Notes: generated from the letters alone by a model not told the origin. 64,000 nucleotides of DNA from JBMOKT01 sp049323895 (GCA_049323895.1 JBMOKT010000013.1:124001-188000), one strand, 5' to 3'. Positions 8,107-16,846 are shown, counted from the first letter of the stretch. Made by a program: numbers and translations.

Positions 8107-9204
8107 TTGAAAATTACTTTTCCCCATATGGGGAATATGTATATCCCAATTAAAGGACTGCTGGAATATTTAGATCTGAATGTAGTAACACCCCCATTTT
8201 CCTCTCAAAAAACCTTAGAGTTGGGGGTGAAATATAGTCCGGAATTCGCCTGCCTTCCACTTAAATTAAATTTAGGTAATTTTATTGAAGCCCGTGAATT
8301 AGGAGCAGATACTATGATTATGGCAGGGGGGGTTGGACCATGTCGTTTTGGTCTTTATGCCCAGGTAGAACGGGAAATATTGCAGGAATTAGGGTATAAT
8401 TATGAAACTTTGGTCTTGGAACCACCGGACAAACATTTGGGGCAGTTTATTGGGAGATTGAGGAAGATTATTGGTACTAATTCTTGGTGGAGGGTTATAG
8501 AGGCCATAAAATTTGCTTTTACTAAGTCATGTGCTGTTGATTTAGTTGAACAGAATGTACAATTTTTGCGCCCAAGGGAAAAAAAACAAGGTACGGTAGA
8601 CAGCATATATCAACATATTTTAAAAACCCTGGATTACGCTCAAAGTTACCAGTCTCTGGAAGAGGTTAAAAACATAGGATTGCTAAAATTGCAGCAAGTA
8701 CCCATGAGGGATAATGATGAAGTAATACGGATAGGTCTTATTGGTGAGATATACACCCTCCTTGAGCCTTTTACTAACTTGGATATTGAAAAAGAACTAG
8801 GTAAGATGGGTGTAGAGGTGACCCGGTCAATTTATTTAAGTCAGTGGATAAACAGCCACTTGCTGATGAATTATTCAAAGCAGGTTACGGTAAAGCCCTT
8901 TTCCGACTTAGCCAAACCCTATCTAAATTATTTTGTAGGAGGTCATGGACGGGAAACAGTCGGTTATGCCGTAGGCTTTGCCAAGGAAAGATATGATGGT
9001 TTAGTACAAATTGCACCATTGACCTGCATGCCTGAAATAGTTGCCCACAACATTTTACCTAAGGTTAAAGAGGACTGGAATATACCCATAATGACCATGT
9101 ATGTTGATGAACAGTCGGGGAAGGCAGGGTTAATAACCAGATTAGAAGCCTTTGTAGATTTGATTCGCAGAAAAAATGCGCTTAATAGGAGGTTGGCAAA
9201 ATGA
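8107..9204 (+). CDS. Acyl-CoA dehydratase activase-related protein (HgdB-like), second subunit
   Basis: A 365-residue protein related to the preceding one. It has an N-terminal ITFPHMGNMYIPIKGLL, a cysteine in SPEFACLPLKLNLGN, a glycine-rich AGGVGPCRFGLYA and the C-terminal PLTCMPEIVA and DEQSGKAGLITRLEAF. The matching C-terminal D-E-(H/Q)-(T/S)-G-(E/K)-A-G signature in both proteins suggests an old duplication forming a heterodimer. The conserved cysteines could hold an iron-sulfur cluster; that is inference. TTG 8107 is the start, preceded by GGTGGG. It overlaps the ATPase gene by 4 nt, so translation is probably coupled. Confidence 0.78.
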   Translation: MKITFPHMGNMYIPIKGLLEYLDLNVVTPPFSSQKTLELGVKYSPEFACLPLKLNLGNFIEARELGADTMIMAGGVGPCRFGLYAQVEREILQELGYNYETLVLEPPDKHLGQFIGRLRKIIGTNSWWRVIEAIKFAFTKSCAVDLVEQNVQFLRPREKKQGTVDSIYQHILKTLDYAQSYQSLEEVKNIGLLKLQQVPMRDNDEVIRIGLIGEIYTLLEPFTNLDIEKELGKMGVEVTRSIYLSQWINSHLLMNYSKQVTVKPFSDLAKPYLNYFVGGHGRETVGYAVGFAKERYDGLVQIAPLTCMPEIVAHNILPKVKEDWNIPIMTMYVDEQSGKAGLITRLEAFVDLIRRKNALNRRLAK

Positions 9205-10169
9205 ATTATTACTTGGGAATAGATGTAGGCTCGGTAAGTACTAACTTTGTACTAATTGATAAAGACCATCAAGTAGCAAAAGCACTGTATTTGCGCACCC
9301 AAGGCAGACCAATGGAAACAATAAAAAAGGGAATGGTTGAACTTTATTCCCAACTGCCGGCAAAAACCCAAATTTGTGGAGTTGGTACAACAGGAAGCGG
9401 ACGTCAGCTTGCTGCCCTAATAGTAGGTGCTGATGTAGTAAAAAATGAAATTACTGCCCATGCTGTTGCCGCGGCGGACCAGGTAGAGGGAGTTCATACC
9501 GTATTAGAAATTGGCGGTCAGGATTCGAAAATTATTATTCTAGAAGACGGCATTGTATCCGATTTTGCAATGAATACCGTCTGTGCAGCAGGTACTGGCT
9601 CCTTTTTAGACCAGCAGGCCGCAAGATTAGGATTGTCTATAGAGGAATTTGCGACCTTAGCATTAGAAAATAAGAATCCTGTAAGAATAGCCGGAAGGTG
9701 TTCCGTATTTGCAGAAAGTGATATGATCCATAAACAGCAATTGGGACATAGCCTTCCTGATATAATTGCAGGCTTATGCCAGGCCTTAGTAAGAAATTAT
9801 TTAAATAACGTGGGAAAAGGAAAAGAAATCAAACCCCCTATTATTTTCCAGGGAGGCGTTGCTGCAAACCCTGGTATCCGTATTGCTTTTGAAAAAGCAT
9901 TGAATACAAAAGTAATTATTCCGAAGTATTTTAATGTAATGGGTGCCCTGGGTTCAGCCATACTTGCCAAGGAATCTGTTGCTAAGAGCCAGAACAGTAA
10001 ATTCTATGGTTTTAACCTTATTGAAGAAGATTATAGTACATCTTCTTTTGAATGCAAAGGATGCCCCAATAACTGTGAGGTAATTGAACTAAATGTAAAT
10101 GGGAGTCTGCGGGCTCGATGGGGTGATAAATGCAACAAATGGACTGATACTGTGGAAAGTGCTAGTTAA
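9201..10169 (+). CDS. BcrA/BadF/HgdC-type activase ATPase
   Basis: ASKHA-fold ATPase that in characterised relatives drives one electron at low potential into a 2-hydroxyacyl-CoA dehydratase or benzoyl-CoA reductase. ATP-binding motifs are GIDVGSVSTNFVLID at the N-terminus and GGQDSKII around residue 105. The two cysteines that bridge the [4Fe-4S] cluster between subunits in HgdC are present at about Cys128 (NTVCAAGTGSF) and Cys167 (GRCSVFAESD). Unusually, a roughly 50-residue tail carries a CKGCPNNC motif and another cysteine. Its partners are the two HgdB-like genes upstream. The target reaction is unknown. Confidence 0.85.
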   Translation: MNYYLGIDVGSVSTNFVLIDKDHQVAKALYLRTQGRPMETIKKGMVELYSQLPAKTQICGVGTTGSGRQLAALIVGADVVKNEITAHAVAAADQVEGVHTVLEIGGQDSKIIILEDGIVSDFAMNTVCAAGTGSFLDQQAARLGLSIEEFATLALENKNPVRIAGRCSVFAESDMIHKQQLGHSLPDIIAGLCQALVRNYLNNVGKGKEIKPPIIFQGGVAANPGIRIAFEKALNTKVIIPKYFNVMGALGSAILAKESVAKSQNSKFYGFNLIEEDYSTSSFECKGCPNNCEVIELNVNGSLRARWGDKCNKWTDTVESAS

Positions 10170-10183
10170 AAATATCCTCCTTT

Positions 10184-10211
10184 AAGAGATGTATTAACAT
10201 CTCTTTTTTAA
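10184..10211 (+). terminator. Terminator after the activase operon
   Basis: A 9-bp stem (10184-10192 with 10197-10205), 4-nt loop and a run of T. It ends the unit that starts at 7157. Confidence 0.8.
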
Positions 10212-10246
10212 ATAATAACCATTTATATGGAGCTGAAGTCAAATTG

Positions 10247-10255
10247 TGTTATAAT
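10247..10255 (+). promoter_or_regulatory. Extended -10 promoter before the tRNA nucleotidyltransferase gene
   Basis: TGT followed by a perfect TATAAT (10250-10255), an extended -10 element. No clear -35 is seen. It lies 31 nt before the ATG at 10286 and just after the terminator of the preceding operon. Confidence 0.55.
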
Positions 10256-10285
10256 AGTTAATATTATAAGTATAGGATTAGTGAT

Positions 10286-11530
10286 ATGCTTGATAATTTG
10301 TCTCACGAAAAAAAGGTTTTGATAAATAAACTATCGGCAGCAGCAAACAACCTTGGTCTTAATATTTACCTGGCTGGAGGCAGTATCAGAGATGTATTGC
10401 TCAAACACAAATGCAACGACCTTGATATTGTTGTTGAAGGCAATGGTCTGGAGTTTGCAAAGTTTATTTTTCCTTATCTTGGAGGGGAAATAAAAACATT
10501 TTCTTCTTTTATGAGTGCTACCATAGCTTTGGATAAGGATTTTCTTATCGATATAAGTACAGCACGGGAAGAGGTTTATCCTGCTCCGGGTCAGCTTCCA
10601 AAAATAAAACCCAGTAATATTTTTGTGGATTTAAAGCGGAGGGACTTTACCATCAATTCCATGGCCCTTTCCTTGAATAATCCGGGAGAAACCCATTTAA
10701 TCGACCCTTATAATGGGAAAATGGATTTAGAGAAAAGGGTTTTAAGAGTTTTAACCAATAACAGCTTTTGTGAAGACCCCACAAGAATTCTCAGGGCTGC
10801 CCGTTACTCTGAAAGACTAAAACTAAGTATAGAAGATAGAACATTAAAACAATTGAGAGAATCGGTTAAACACCTGTTACATGTTTCTCCCAGCCGGCTG
10901 AAAAATGAGTTTATCAAAATTAGTGAAGAAAACAGCTTTCAGAGGATTATTAAAGCCTTAAAGGTTTTTAATGCCCTACGGTATCTACTGCCGGGGCTGG
11001 ATTCGTTAGCAAAGGTTAAGCAGAGTCATATAGATTTTGTAAAGTCTTTTGTCAGTAAGTATAATCAAGGGCAACAGTGGTTAGTTCTACTAATGCTCCT
11101 ATATTGGGAAGGTTCATGTAATATTAATTCAATTTTAGATGCCAGGTTGGAATTCAATAAAAAAGAAATGACTTGCCTAGATTGGTTAATTGATAATTCC
11201 AAACTGATAGAGAGAACCTTCTTTAAGCAAAGGGATGTCTCATTTATATCTCTTCATAACCTACTGTTTAATACCCCCCTAGAGGTGGAAATATTTCTAT
11301 TAAGCATCTTAGACAAAAAACGAAATAAATATTTTCTTGAGCTTCGTAAAGCAAGAGAAGGAGTGGAAATCCCCTTGAATGGAAAAGATTTGCTTAAGCA
11401 AGGCTTTGCACCAGGACCTTTGATAGGAGAAATCTTATCTCTTCTAGAATTGGAAGTGCTAAAAGGGAATATCAAAAACCGGGATGAGGCTTTTTGCTGG
11501 TTAAATGAAATGAGGGATAATTTATGTTAA
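10286..11530 (+). CDS. cca: CCA tRNA nucleotidyltransferase / poly(A) polymerase family protein
   Basis: Class II nucleotidyltransferase of 414 residues. The active-site helix AGGSIRDVLL (about 30-39), the metal-binding DLDIVV (Asp45, Asp47) and the KRRDFTINSMA segment near 122 are intact, followed by the ERA-like EDPTRILRAARY motif of the neck. This fits CCA addition to tRNA 3' ends. Some clostridia have separate CC- and A-adding or poly(A) polymerase paralogues, so exact specificity is open. The weak ribosome binding site is notable. Its stop overlaps the next gene by 7 nt. Confidence 0.82.
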   Translation: MLDNLSHEKKVLINKLSAAANNLGLNIYLAGGSIRDVLLKHKCNDLDIVVEGNGLEFAKFIFPYLGGEIKTFSSFMSATIALDKDFLIDISTAREEVYPAPGQLPKIKPSNIFVDLKRRDFTINSMALSLNNPGETHLIDPYNGKMDLEKRVLRVLTNNSFCEDPTRILRAARYSERLKLSIEDRTLKQLRESVKHLLHVSPSRLKNEFIKISEENSFQRIIKALKVFNALRYLLPGLDSLAKVKQSHIDFVKSFVSKYNQGQQWLVLLMLLYWEGSCNINSILDARLEFNKKEMTCLDWLIDNSKLIERTFFKQRDVSFISLHNLLFNTPLEVEIFLLSILDKKRNKYFLELRKAREGVEIPLNGKDLLKQGFAPGPLIGEILSLLELEVLKGNIKNRDEAFCWLNEMRDNLC

Positions 11531-12147
11531 ATAACTTTTCAATTGAAAAACTAATTATTATGGTTCCTGTTGTATTGATAGCTATTACCTTTCATGAATT
11601 TGCCCATGGCTGGGCCGCCCATACTCTGGGAGACCCCACCCCTAAACGTCAAGGAAGGTTGACTTTGAACCCTATTAGCCATCTAGATCCTCTAGGAGCT
11701 CTGCTGCTTCTTGTTGCAGGCTTTGGTTGGGCAAAACCTGTAGAGGTAAATCCTTATTATTTTAAAGGAGACCGTCGGAAAGGAATGATGATGGTTGCCT
11801 TTGCGGGACCTTTGAGTAATATTATAATTTCCTTTATTGCTGCCCTTTTACTTGCTTATTTGCCTCTAGCCAGTGGATTACTTCGGGGATTTCTTAACTA
11901 TTTAATATTAATCAATATTTATTTGGCTTCTTTTAACTTATTACCCGTTCCTCCTCTAGATGGATCAAAAATACTTGCCGGTTTAGTACCTAGGAATAAA
12001 TCTGATTTTATATACGCGCTGGAAGGTTATGGTCCTTTAATCCTTATGTTGTTAATAATTACTGGTGCTACAAGCTTCCTAGTAATTCCTATCGCCAATT
12101 TAATTATGAATGTGGTATGGAGTTTAACTTCATTGTTTGTTTTTTAG
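11524..12147 (+). CDS. Site-2 protease family (M50) membrane metalloprotease
   Basis: A 207-residue intramembrane zinc metalloprotease. The HEFAHG motif (His24, Glu25, His28) sits in the first membrane helix, and PPLDGSKILAGL near residue 148 supplies the third ligand. About five hydrophobic segments are visible, and there is no PDZ domain, so it belongs to the short YwhC/Rv-type group rather than RseP. Its substrate is unknown. It overlaps the upstream gene and stands 10 nt before scpA, an arrangement common in clostridia. Confidence 0.88.
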   Translation: MLNNFSIEKLIIMVPVVLIAITFHEFAHGWAAHTLGDPTPKRQGRLTLNPISHLDPLGALLLLVAGFGWAKPVEVNPYYFKGDRRKGMMMVAFAGPLSNIIISFIAALLLAYLPLASGLLRGFLNYLILINIYLASFNLLPVPPLDGSKILAGLVPRNKSDFIYALEGYGPLILMLLIITGATSFLVIPIANLIMNVVWSLTSLFVF

Positions 12148-12157
12148 GAGGAAAATT

Positions 12158-12913
12158 GTGTCACAGCATAATAATCAAGACAAATACAAGGTGCAATTGG
12201 AAAATTTCGAAGGCCCCCTTGATTTGCTTCTCCATCTTATTGAAAAAAATGAGATTGATATTTATGATATTCCTATTGCCAAAATAACCGAACAGTATAT
12301 TGATCATATTTATAGTGCTGATAATTTTGATATTGATTCGACAAGTGAATTTTTAGTCATGGCGGCAACTTTGTTATCAATTAAAGCTAAAATGCTCTTG
12401 CCAAAGCCAGCAAAAGAAATAGAAGGGGAAGAAGGGGAAGATCCTAGGGAAGAGCTTGTTTTGAGGCTTTTGGAGTACAAGCAGTATAAAGAGGCTGCAA
12501 ATATACTGCGCATGAAAGAACACGAAATGTGCAAGATATTTACTCGGTCTGTAGATGTTGTAGAGATTCAAAAAAAATTTGGACATGTTAATCCTGTGGA
12601 GAATGTAACTGTAAATGATTTATTCGCAGCCTTTAGAGTAATTTTGGAGAGAATTAAACAGATTGAGCCTATTTATGAAATTGCCAAAGAAGAAATTTCT
12701 ATTCAGGACTGTATGGATGCTATTCTTAGTGAATTAGCACACAATAAGAACGGATTGGAATTTTCAGATTTATTCTTTCCGGGCATAAGCAGGCTAAGGA
12801 TTGTTATGAATTTTTTAGCTGTCTTGGAATTAATAAAGATAAACAAAATTACCTTTAGGCAAAAAGGACAGTTTGGACGTATAATCCTATTCTTAAAGAA
12901 TGATAACATCTAA
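12158..12913 (+). CDS. scpA: Segregation and condensation protein A
   Basis: Kleisin subunit that bridges the SMC dimer in bacterial condensin. The N-terminal FEGPLDLLLHLIEKNEIDIYDI is diagnostic, and the C-terminal winged helix is present (ISRLRIVMNFLAVLELIKI). GTG 12158 is preferred because AGGAGG at 12146-12151 lies 6 nt upstream; in-frame upstream codons would read through that site. Length is 251 residues, normal. Its partner scpB follows after 19 nt. Confidence 0.94.
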   Translation: MSQHNNQDKYKVQLENFEGPLDLLLHLIEKNEIDIYDIPIAKITEQYIDHIYSADNFDIDSTSEFLVMAATLLSIKAKMLLPKPAKEIEGEEGEDPREELVLRLLEYKQYKEAANILRMKEHEMCKIFTRSVDVVEIQKKFGHVNPVENVTVNDLFAAFRVILERIKQIEPIYEIAKEEISIQDCMDAILSELAHNKNGLEFSDLFFPGISRLRIVMNFLAVLELIKINKITFRQKGQFGRIILFLKNDNI

Positions 12914-12932
12914 AAAAGGGAGAGAAGTTTTA

Positions 12933-13451
12933 TTGTTATTTCTAGAGGAGACCAAAGCAATAATTGAGAGTTTGCTGTTTATGAGCAATGAACCCCTTTC
13001 TTTGAAACAGATAGAAGAAACTACTTCCTTTTCCCAAGAAACTATAAGGGAGGTATTAGGTGAATTAAAAAAGGAATATGACCAAACTTACCATGGATTT
13101 CATGTGATTGAGGTTGCAGGTGGCTATCTCTTTGCTACAAAACCGCAATATGACCGTTATATTGAGAAGTTAGTTAAACCCCAATTCAACAATCTATCCC
13201 ATGCTGCCTTAGAAACACTATCTATAATTGCTTATAAGCAGCCAATTACCAGAAGTGAAATAGAACTAATCAGGGGTGTTAAAATAGATAAAATTGTTAG
13301 CACCCTTGTTGAAAAAAATTTAATTCAAGAACTCGGTCGCAAAGAAGGACCAGGGCGGCCTATTATCTATGGAACTACCAATGAATTTCTTCTTTATTTT
13401 GGTCTAAAGGATCTCTCCCAACTCCCTCCCATTACTAGTGAAGATTCATAG
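12933..13451 (+). CDS. scpB: Segregation and condensation protein B
   Basis: Winged-helix dimer that binds ScpA in the SMC condensin complex. The N-terminal ETKAIIESLLFMSNEPLS and the LSIIAYKQPITRSEIELIRGV core are typical. I chose TTG 12933 because GGGAGAG at 12918-12924 lies 8 nt upstream and the protein then begins like other ScpBs. An in-frame ATG at 12900 would overlap scpA and has no good ribosome site. The resulting 172 residues are near the family norm. Confidence 0.93.
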   Translation: MLFLEETKAIIESLLFMSNEPLSLKQIEETTSFSQETIREVLGELKKEYDQTYHGFHVIEVAGGYLFATKPQYDRYIEKLVKPQFNNLSHAALETLSIIAYKQPITRSEIELIRGVKIDKIVSTLVEKNLIQELGRKEGPGRPIIYGTTNEFLLYFGLKDLSQLPPITSEDS

Positions 13452-13506
13452 TATGGAGGTAAAGGTAAGCTTTGCAGTCATGCAGATTTCTGGTCACTGG
13501 TCACTT

Positions 13507-13528
13507 AAACGCCGCAAGGCGTTTTTTT
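13507..13528 (+). terminator. Terminator after scpB
   Basis: AAACGCC (13507-13513) pairs with GGCGTTT (13518-13524) around a GCAA tetraloop, followed by more T residues. A textbook intrinsic terminator. Confidence 0.88.
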
Positions 13529-13584
13529 CATGTATATAAAAGAATATTTTTGCCAAAATTAGGGTGTATAGGGAGTGACAAATT

Positions 13585-14235
13585 ATGGTCATCTATATAT
13601 TAATAGCTTTGCTTTTTATTTTTCTAACAGCTTTTATTCCTATACAGATTCATATTCTCTATCATAATAATAACCAGCAGGGTAAAGTTAAAATAAAAAT
13701 TAAAATACTGTTTATTACAGTAAATAATGTGTTCTCAAAACCAATTTTTAAGGTCTTATCATTGATGGCCAGAAGAAAGTTTACCGTAGAAAACGTAAAG
13801 GAATCTGTCCAGGCTAAACGTCCGCCGGAGAAAAACTGGATATTGATTTTAAAAAGGCTTCAGATTTGGACCCCAAGAATGATACAGATTATTTCCCATT
13901 CCCTAAAACTGACTTCAAAAATCCTCAAACCAATAAAATGCAAAAAACTAAATATATATACAGAAATTGGCCTCACTGATGCAGCTAAGACAGGTATTAC
14001 GATCGGAACTTTATGGGGAACGTATAGTTATTTGCTATCCATGCTTTCCAAATGGATGGTACTAAAGCCGGATGTTCCTAAAATTGAAATAATACCTGAT
14101 TTTAAGAATCCAAAGGTTAATTTGAAATATGATTGTATAATAACTTTCCCATTAGGTCATATTATAATTGTCATGGTGCAGACTATCCGCTTTGTACGGG
14201 TTAGTTATCATTTAATAAAGGGTGTAACTACATAA
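13585..14235 (+). CDS. DUF2953 family membrane-anchored protein
   Basis: A 216-residue protein with an N-terminal membrane helix (about 2-24) and a second hydrophobic stretch near 185-205. In between it is very rich in lysine and isoleucine, with a short ENGL-type ITEIGLTDAAKTG segment near 130 that fits DUF2953. Function is unknown. In clostridia and bacilli this family typically stands just before ytfJ, as here with a 14-nt gap, which links it to sporulation or germination by context only. Confidence 0.7.
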   Translation: MVIYILIALLFIFLTAFIPIQIHILYHNNNQQGKVKIKIKILFITVNNVFSKPIFKVLSLMARRKFTVENVKESVQAKRPPEKNWILILKRLQIWTPRMIQIISHSLKLTSKILKPIKCKKLNIYTEIGLTDAAKTGITIGTLWGTYSYLLSMLSKWMVLKPDVPKIEIIPDFKNPKVNLKYDCIITFPLGHIIIVMVQTIRFVRVSYHLIKGVTT

Positions 14236-14249
14236 AAGGGGGTAACTAA

Positions 14250-14705
14250 ATGAGTGGTAGTAACCATCCTATTGAGGGATTAATGAAAACAGCTATGGAA
14301 AGTATAAAGGAAATGGTTGATGTAAACACAGTAGTAGGTGATGCTGTAGAAGCAGCTGATGGTACTGTGATAATTCCTGTTTCCCGTGTTGCTTGTGGTT
14401 TTGCAGCAGGGGGCGGTGAGTTTGAAACAGCAGGGGGTGGGAATAATCAGGAAGAGAAACAGCAATTGCCCTTTGGTGGTGGCTCTGGTGCCGGAGTTTC
14501 TGTTCAACCTGTAGGTTTTTTAGTCGTTTCTCGAGAAGAGGTGCGGTTTTTATCAGTGGATGGGAATGCTATGGTAGATCGCATAATTGATAATGCTCCT
14601 CATATTGTTAGTCAACTACAGGGATTATTCGGAAGAAGAAATGCATCAAACATTCAAGACCCAAATCAGATTTCAAATGAATTTGCAGGAACCGAACAAC
14701 GCTAA
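14250..14705 (+). CDS. ytfJ: GerW family sporulation protein YtfJ
   Basis: A 151-residue protein with the family core: GLMKTAMESIKEMVDVNTVVGD at the N-terminus, then IIPVSRVACGFAAGGGEF and a second glycine-rich loop ending in GVSVQPVGFLVV. In Bacillus YtfJ/GerW is a forespore protein needed for normal germination. AAGGGGG stands 8 nt before the ATG. It is co-directional with the DUF2953 gene and followed by a strong terminator, so the pair may form one forespore unit. Confidence 0.9.
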   Translation: MSGSNHPIEGLMKTAMESIKEMVDVNTVVGDAVEAADGTVIIPVSRVACGFAAGGGEFETAGGGNNQEEKQQLPFGGGSGAGVSVQPVGFLVVSREEVRFLSVDGNAMVDRIIDNAPHIVSQLQGLFGRRNASNIQDPNQISNEFAGTEQR

Positions 14706-14721
14706 AAAAATTAACTAAACC

Positions 14722-14754
14722 TAAACTGAGCCTAGCTCAGTTTATTTTTTTTTT
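14722..14754 (+). terminator. Terminator after ytfJ
   Basis: A 9-bp perfect stem (14722-14730 with 14736-14744), 5-nt loop and ten T in a row at 14745-14754. Confidence 0.9.
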
Positions 14755-14777
14755 GTTCTACTAATCTGAAAATCTTC

Positions 14778-14822
14778 ATAGGTATCTAAAAGGTGCAGTA
14801 TATATTTTGGGGAGATACCTAT
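14778..14822 (+). repeat. Perfect inverted repeat spanning the spmA start site
   Basis: ATAGGTATCT (14778-14787) is exactly complementary to AGATACCTAT (14813-14822). The right arm covers the end of the Shine-Dalgarno GGGGAG (14809-14814) and the first two bases of the ATG at 14821. Folded RNA would close a 25-nt loop and hide the start codon. A DNA operator is the alternative reading. Confidence 0.6.
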
Positions 14823-15405
14823 GATTAATATTATTTGGTTATTATTGATAGTTGTCGGTATTTTAGTTGCTGCTGCAAACGGCCAACCGGAAATTATTAC
14901 CGATACCGTTTTGCAGGCAGCCAATCTCGGGGTAAAATATTCCTTTGACTTAATTGGCTTAATGACCTTTTGGCTGGGAATTATGCGTCTAGGGGAGGCA
15001 GCAGGACTAGTAGATCTTTTAGCTCGGATGATAAGACCATTTACCAGACTTTTATTTCCCAGCGTACCTTCAGACCATCCGGCCATGGGGGCTATATTAT
15101 TAAATGTAAGTGCAAATATACTTGGGCTAGGTAATGCCGCAACACCTTTCGGTTTAAAGGCCATGCAGGAATTACAGACACTAAACAAAGGGTCCGATAC
15201 TGCTAGCGATGCCATGATAACTTTTTTGGCAATTAACACCTCCTGTATCGTAATTGTTCCTGCCACAATTATCGGTGTGCGGTTAGCCGCCGGTTCTTTA
15301 AATCCGACCGAAATAGTTGGAACAACTTTATTTGCCACCATTATAGGTATGACAATTTCTTTAACTGCCGATAAATTATTTAGAATTTTTGCTAGAAAGG
15401 GTTGA
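14821..15405 (+). CDS. spmA: Spore maturation protein A
   Basis: Integral membrane protein with the nucleoside-recognition/Gate domain, needed for proper spore core dehydration in Bacillus. The 194 residues show an N-terminal helix (IIWLLLIVVGILVAA), the conserved LMTFWLGIMRLGEAAGLVD, the NVSANILGLGNAATPFG motif typical of SpmA, and C-terminal helices. GGGGAG lies 6 nt before the ATG. It is translated just ahead of spmB, whose start is 5 nt after its stop. Reported role follows the Bacillus gene. Confidence 0.93.
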   Translation: MINIIWLLLIVVGILVAAANGQPEIITDTVLQAANLGVKYSFDLIGLMTFWLGIMRLGEAAGLVDLLARMIRPFTRLLFPSVPSDHPAMGAILLNVSANILGLGNAATPFGLKAMQELQTLNKGSDTASDAMITFLAINTSCIVIVPATIIGVRLAAGSLNPTEIVGTTLFATIIGMTISLTADKLFRIFARKG

Positions 15406-15409
15406 GGTT

Positions 15410-15946
15410 ATGCTGGAACAAATAATTGGTGTATTATCTAACTGGACTATCCCCTTTTTAGTATTATTCATACCTGTATTTGCCTATTTTAAGGGAGTAA
15501 AAGTGTATGAGGAATTTATTGCAGGAGCAGAAGAAGGCTTCAAAATTGCTATTAAACTAATACCTTATTTGGTTGCGATGCTGGTAGCCATTGGGATATT
15601 TCGGAACTCAGGTGCAATGACTATTGTTGTTAATGCCATCAGCCCTGTAATTAAAGTATTTAATATTCCGGGGGAGGTATTGCCCCTGGCAATAATGAGA
15701 CCCCTATCCGGTGGGGGAGCTCTGGGCATTGCAACGGAATTGATTAATACCTTTGGACCTGACTCACTAATAGGACGTCTTGCTTCTACCATGCAGGGAA
15801 GTTCCGATACTACTTTTTTTGTTCTTACAGTCTATTTTGGCTCCGTTGGTATCAGCAAATACAGACATGCCTTATGGGTTGGCTTGTTAGCAGATTTTAC
15901 ATCATTTGTTGCATCTGTTTATATAGTTAATAAGATGTTTGGCTAA
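15410..15946 (+). CDS. spmB: Spore maturation protein B
   Basis: Partner of SpmA with the same membrane domain. The 178 residues contain the family motifs RPLSGGGALGIATELI and GSSDTTFFVLTVYFGSVGISKYRHA. ATG 15410 is preferred to an in-frame TTG at 15389, which lies inside spmA and has no ribosome site; AAAGGG at 15396-15401 serves the ATG. No terminator is obvious before the pseudouridine synthase gene, so read-through is possible. Confidence 0.93.
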   Translation: MLEQIIGVLSNWTIPFLVLFIPVFAYFKGVKVYEEFIAGAEEGFKIAIKLIPYLVAMLVAIGIFRNSGAMTIVVNAISPVIKVFNIPGEVLPLAIMRPLSGGGALGIATELINTFGPDSLIGRLASTMQGSSDTTFFVLTVYFGSVGISKYRHALWVGLLADFTSFVASVYIVNKMFG

Positions 15947-16048
15947 AAAAGTTTATTACTGCCCAATTGGTTGATTAGATTGAGAATAGGGTATAAATAA
16001 TATAAAATATCAAATATGAATTCGGTAAATGCTCAAGGAGGATTAGTT

Positions 16049-16771
16049 TTGGAAAGGCTGCAAAAGTTTCTTGCCCATGCAGGTATTGCTTCTAGAAGAA
16101 GCTGCGAAGAACTTATACTACAGGGTAAAGTAAAAATAAATGGTGCGTTAGTTACAACATTAGGCACTAAAGTTGACCCATTGAGGGATATTGTTGAGAT
16201 AGAAAACAAACTTGTCAAAATCAGAGACGAAAAGGTATATCTCTTATTAAACAAACCTGATGGTTACGTTACAACTGTTAGTGACCCCCAAGGCAGACCT
16301 ACTGTTATGGATTTATTACGGGAAGTGCAAGTCCGTGTATATCCAGTGGGCAGGTTGGATTATCAGACGGAAGGTCTATTGCTTTTAACCAACGATGGAA
16401 AACTTTCTTTTCGTTTAACTCACCCCAAACATAAGGTAATAAAGGTATATGAAACATTAGTTAAAGGCAGTCCTGCATCCGACGCCCTGAAGAAACTAAG
16501 AGAGGGAATTAAGCTGGAAGATGGAATGACTGCTCCTGCTTTGGTAAAGGTTATTAAACAAGAAGGGAGTAATACCTTGTTGGAAATATCTATTCACGAG
16601 GGCAGGAATAGGCAGATAAGGAGGATGTGTAAAGCCATAAACCATCCTGTTTTAAAGCTAAAAAGATTACAAATAGGACCTATCCGTTTAGGCAATCTAC
16701 CAAAAGGAAATTTCAGATATTTAAAGGAAACGGAAATAAAAAAATTAATGGAAAGCGTAGGATTGGAATAA
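16049..16771 (+). CDS. rluB: Ribosomal large subunit pseudouridine synthase RluB-type
   Basis: Pseudouridine synthase of the RsuA/RluB group, expected to modify a 23S rRNA uridine. It has an N-terminal S4 RNA-binding domain (ERLQKFLAHAGIASRR), the catalytic GRLDYQTEGLLLLTNDG with its aspartate, and the ending EGRNRQIRRMC. TTG 16049 is chosen because AAGGAGG at 16035-16041 is 7 nt upstream and gives the family-typical start; an upstream in-frame ATG at 16016 would place that site inside the gene. In clostridia it commonly follows spmAB. Confidence 0.9.
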   Translation: MERLQKFLAHAGIASRRSCEELILQGKVKINGALVTTLGTKVDPLRDIVEIENKLVKIRDEKVYLLLNKPDGYVTTVSDPQGRPTVMDLLREVQVRVYPVGRLDYQTEGLLLLTNDGKLSFRLTHPKHKVIKVYETLVKGSPASDALKKLREGIKLEDGMTAPALVKVIKQEGSNTLLEISIHEGRNRQIRRMCKAINHPVLKLKRLQIGPIRLGNLPKGNFRYLKETEIKKLMESVGLE

Positions 16772-16846
16772 AATTATGTAAAAAAATGGAATTATTTTTT
16801 GTCATAAAATTTTTTTATAGTATTTTAAATAAATTGATTTTATAAA

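Noticed and set aside
14742..15341. 199-codon open frame on the - strand
   Set aside because: It lies antisense to spmA, whose identity is clear, and overlaps the ytfJ terminator.
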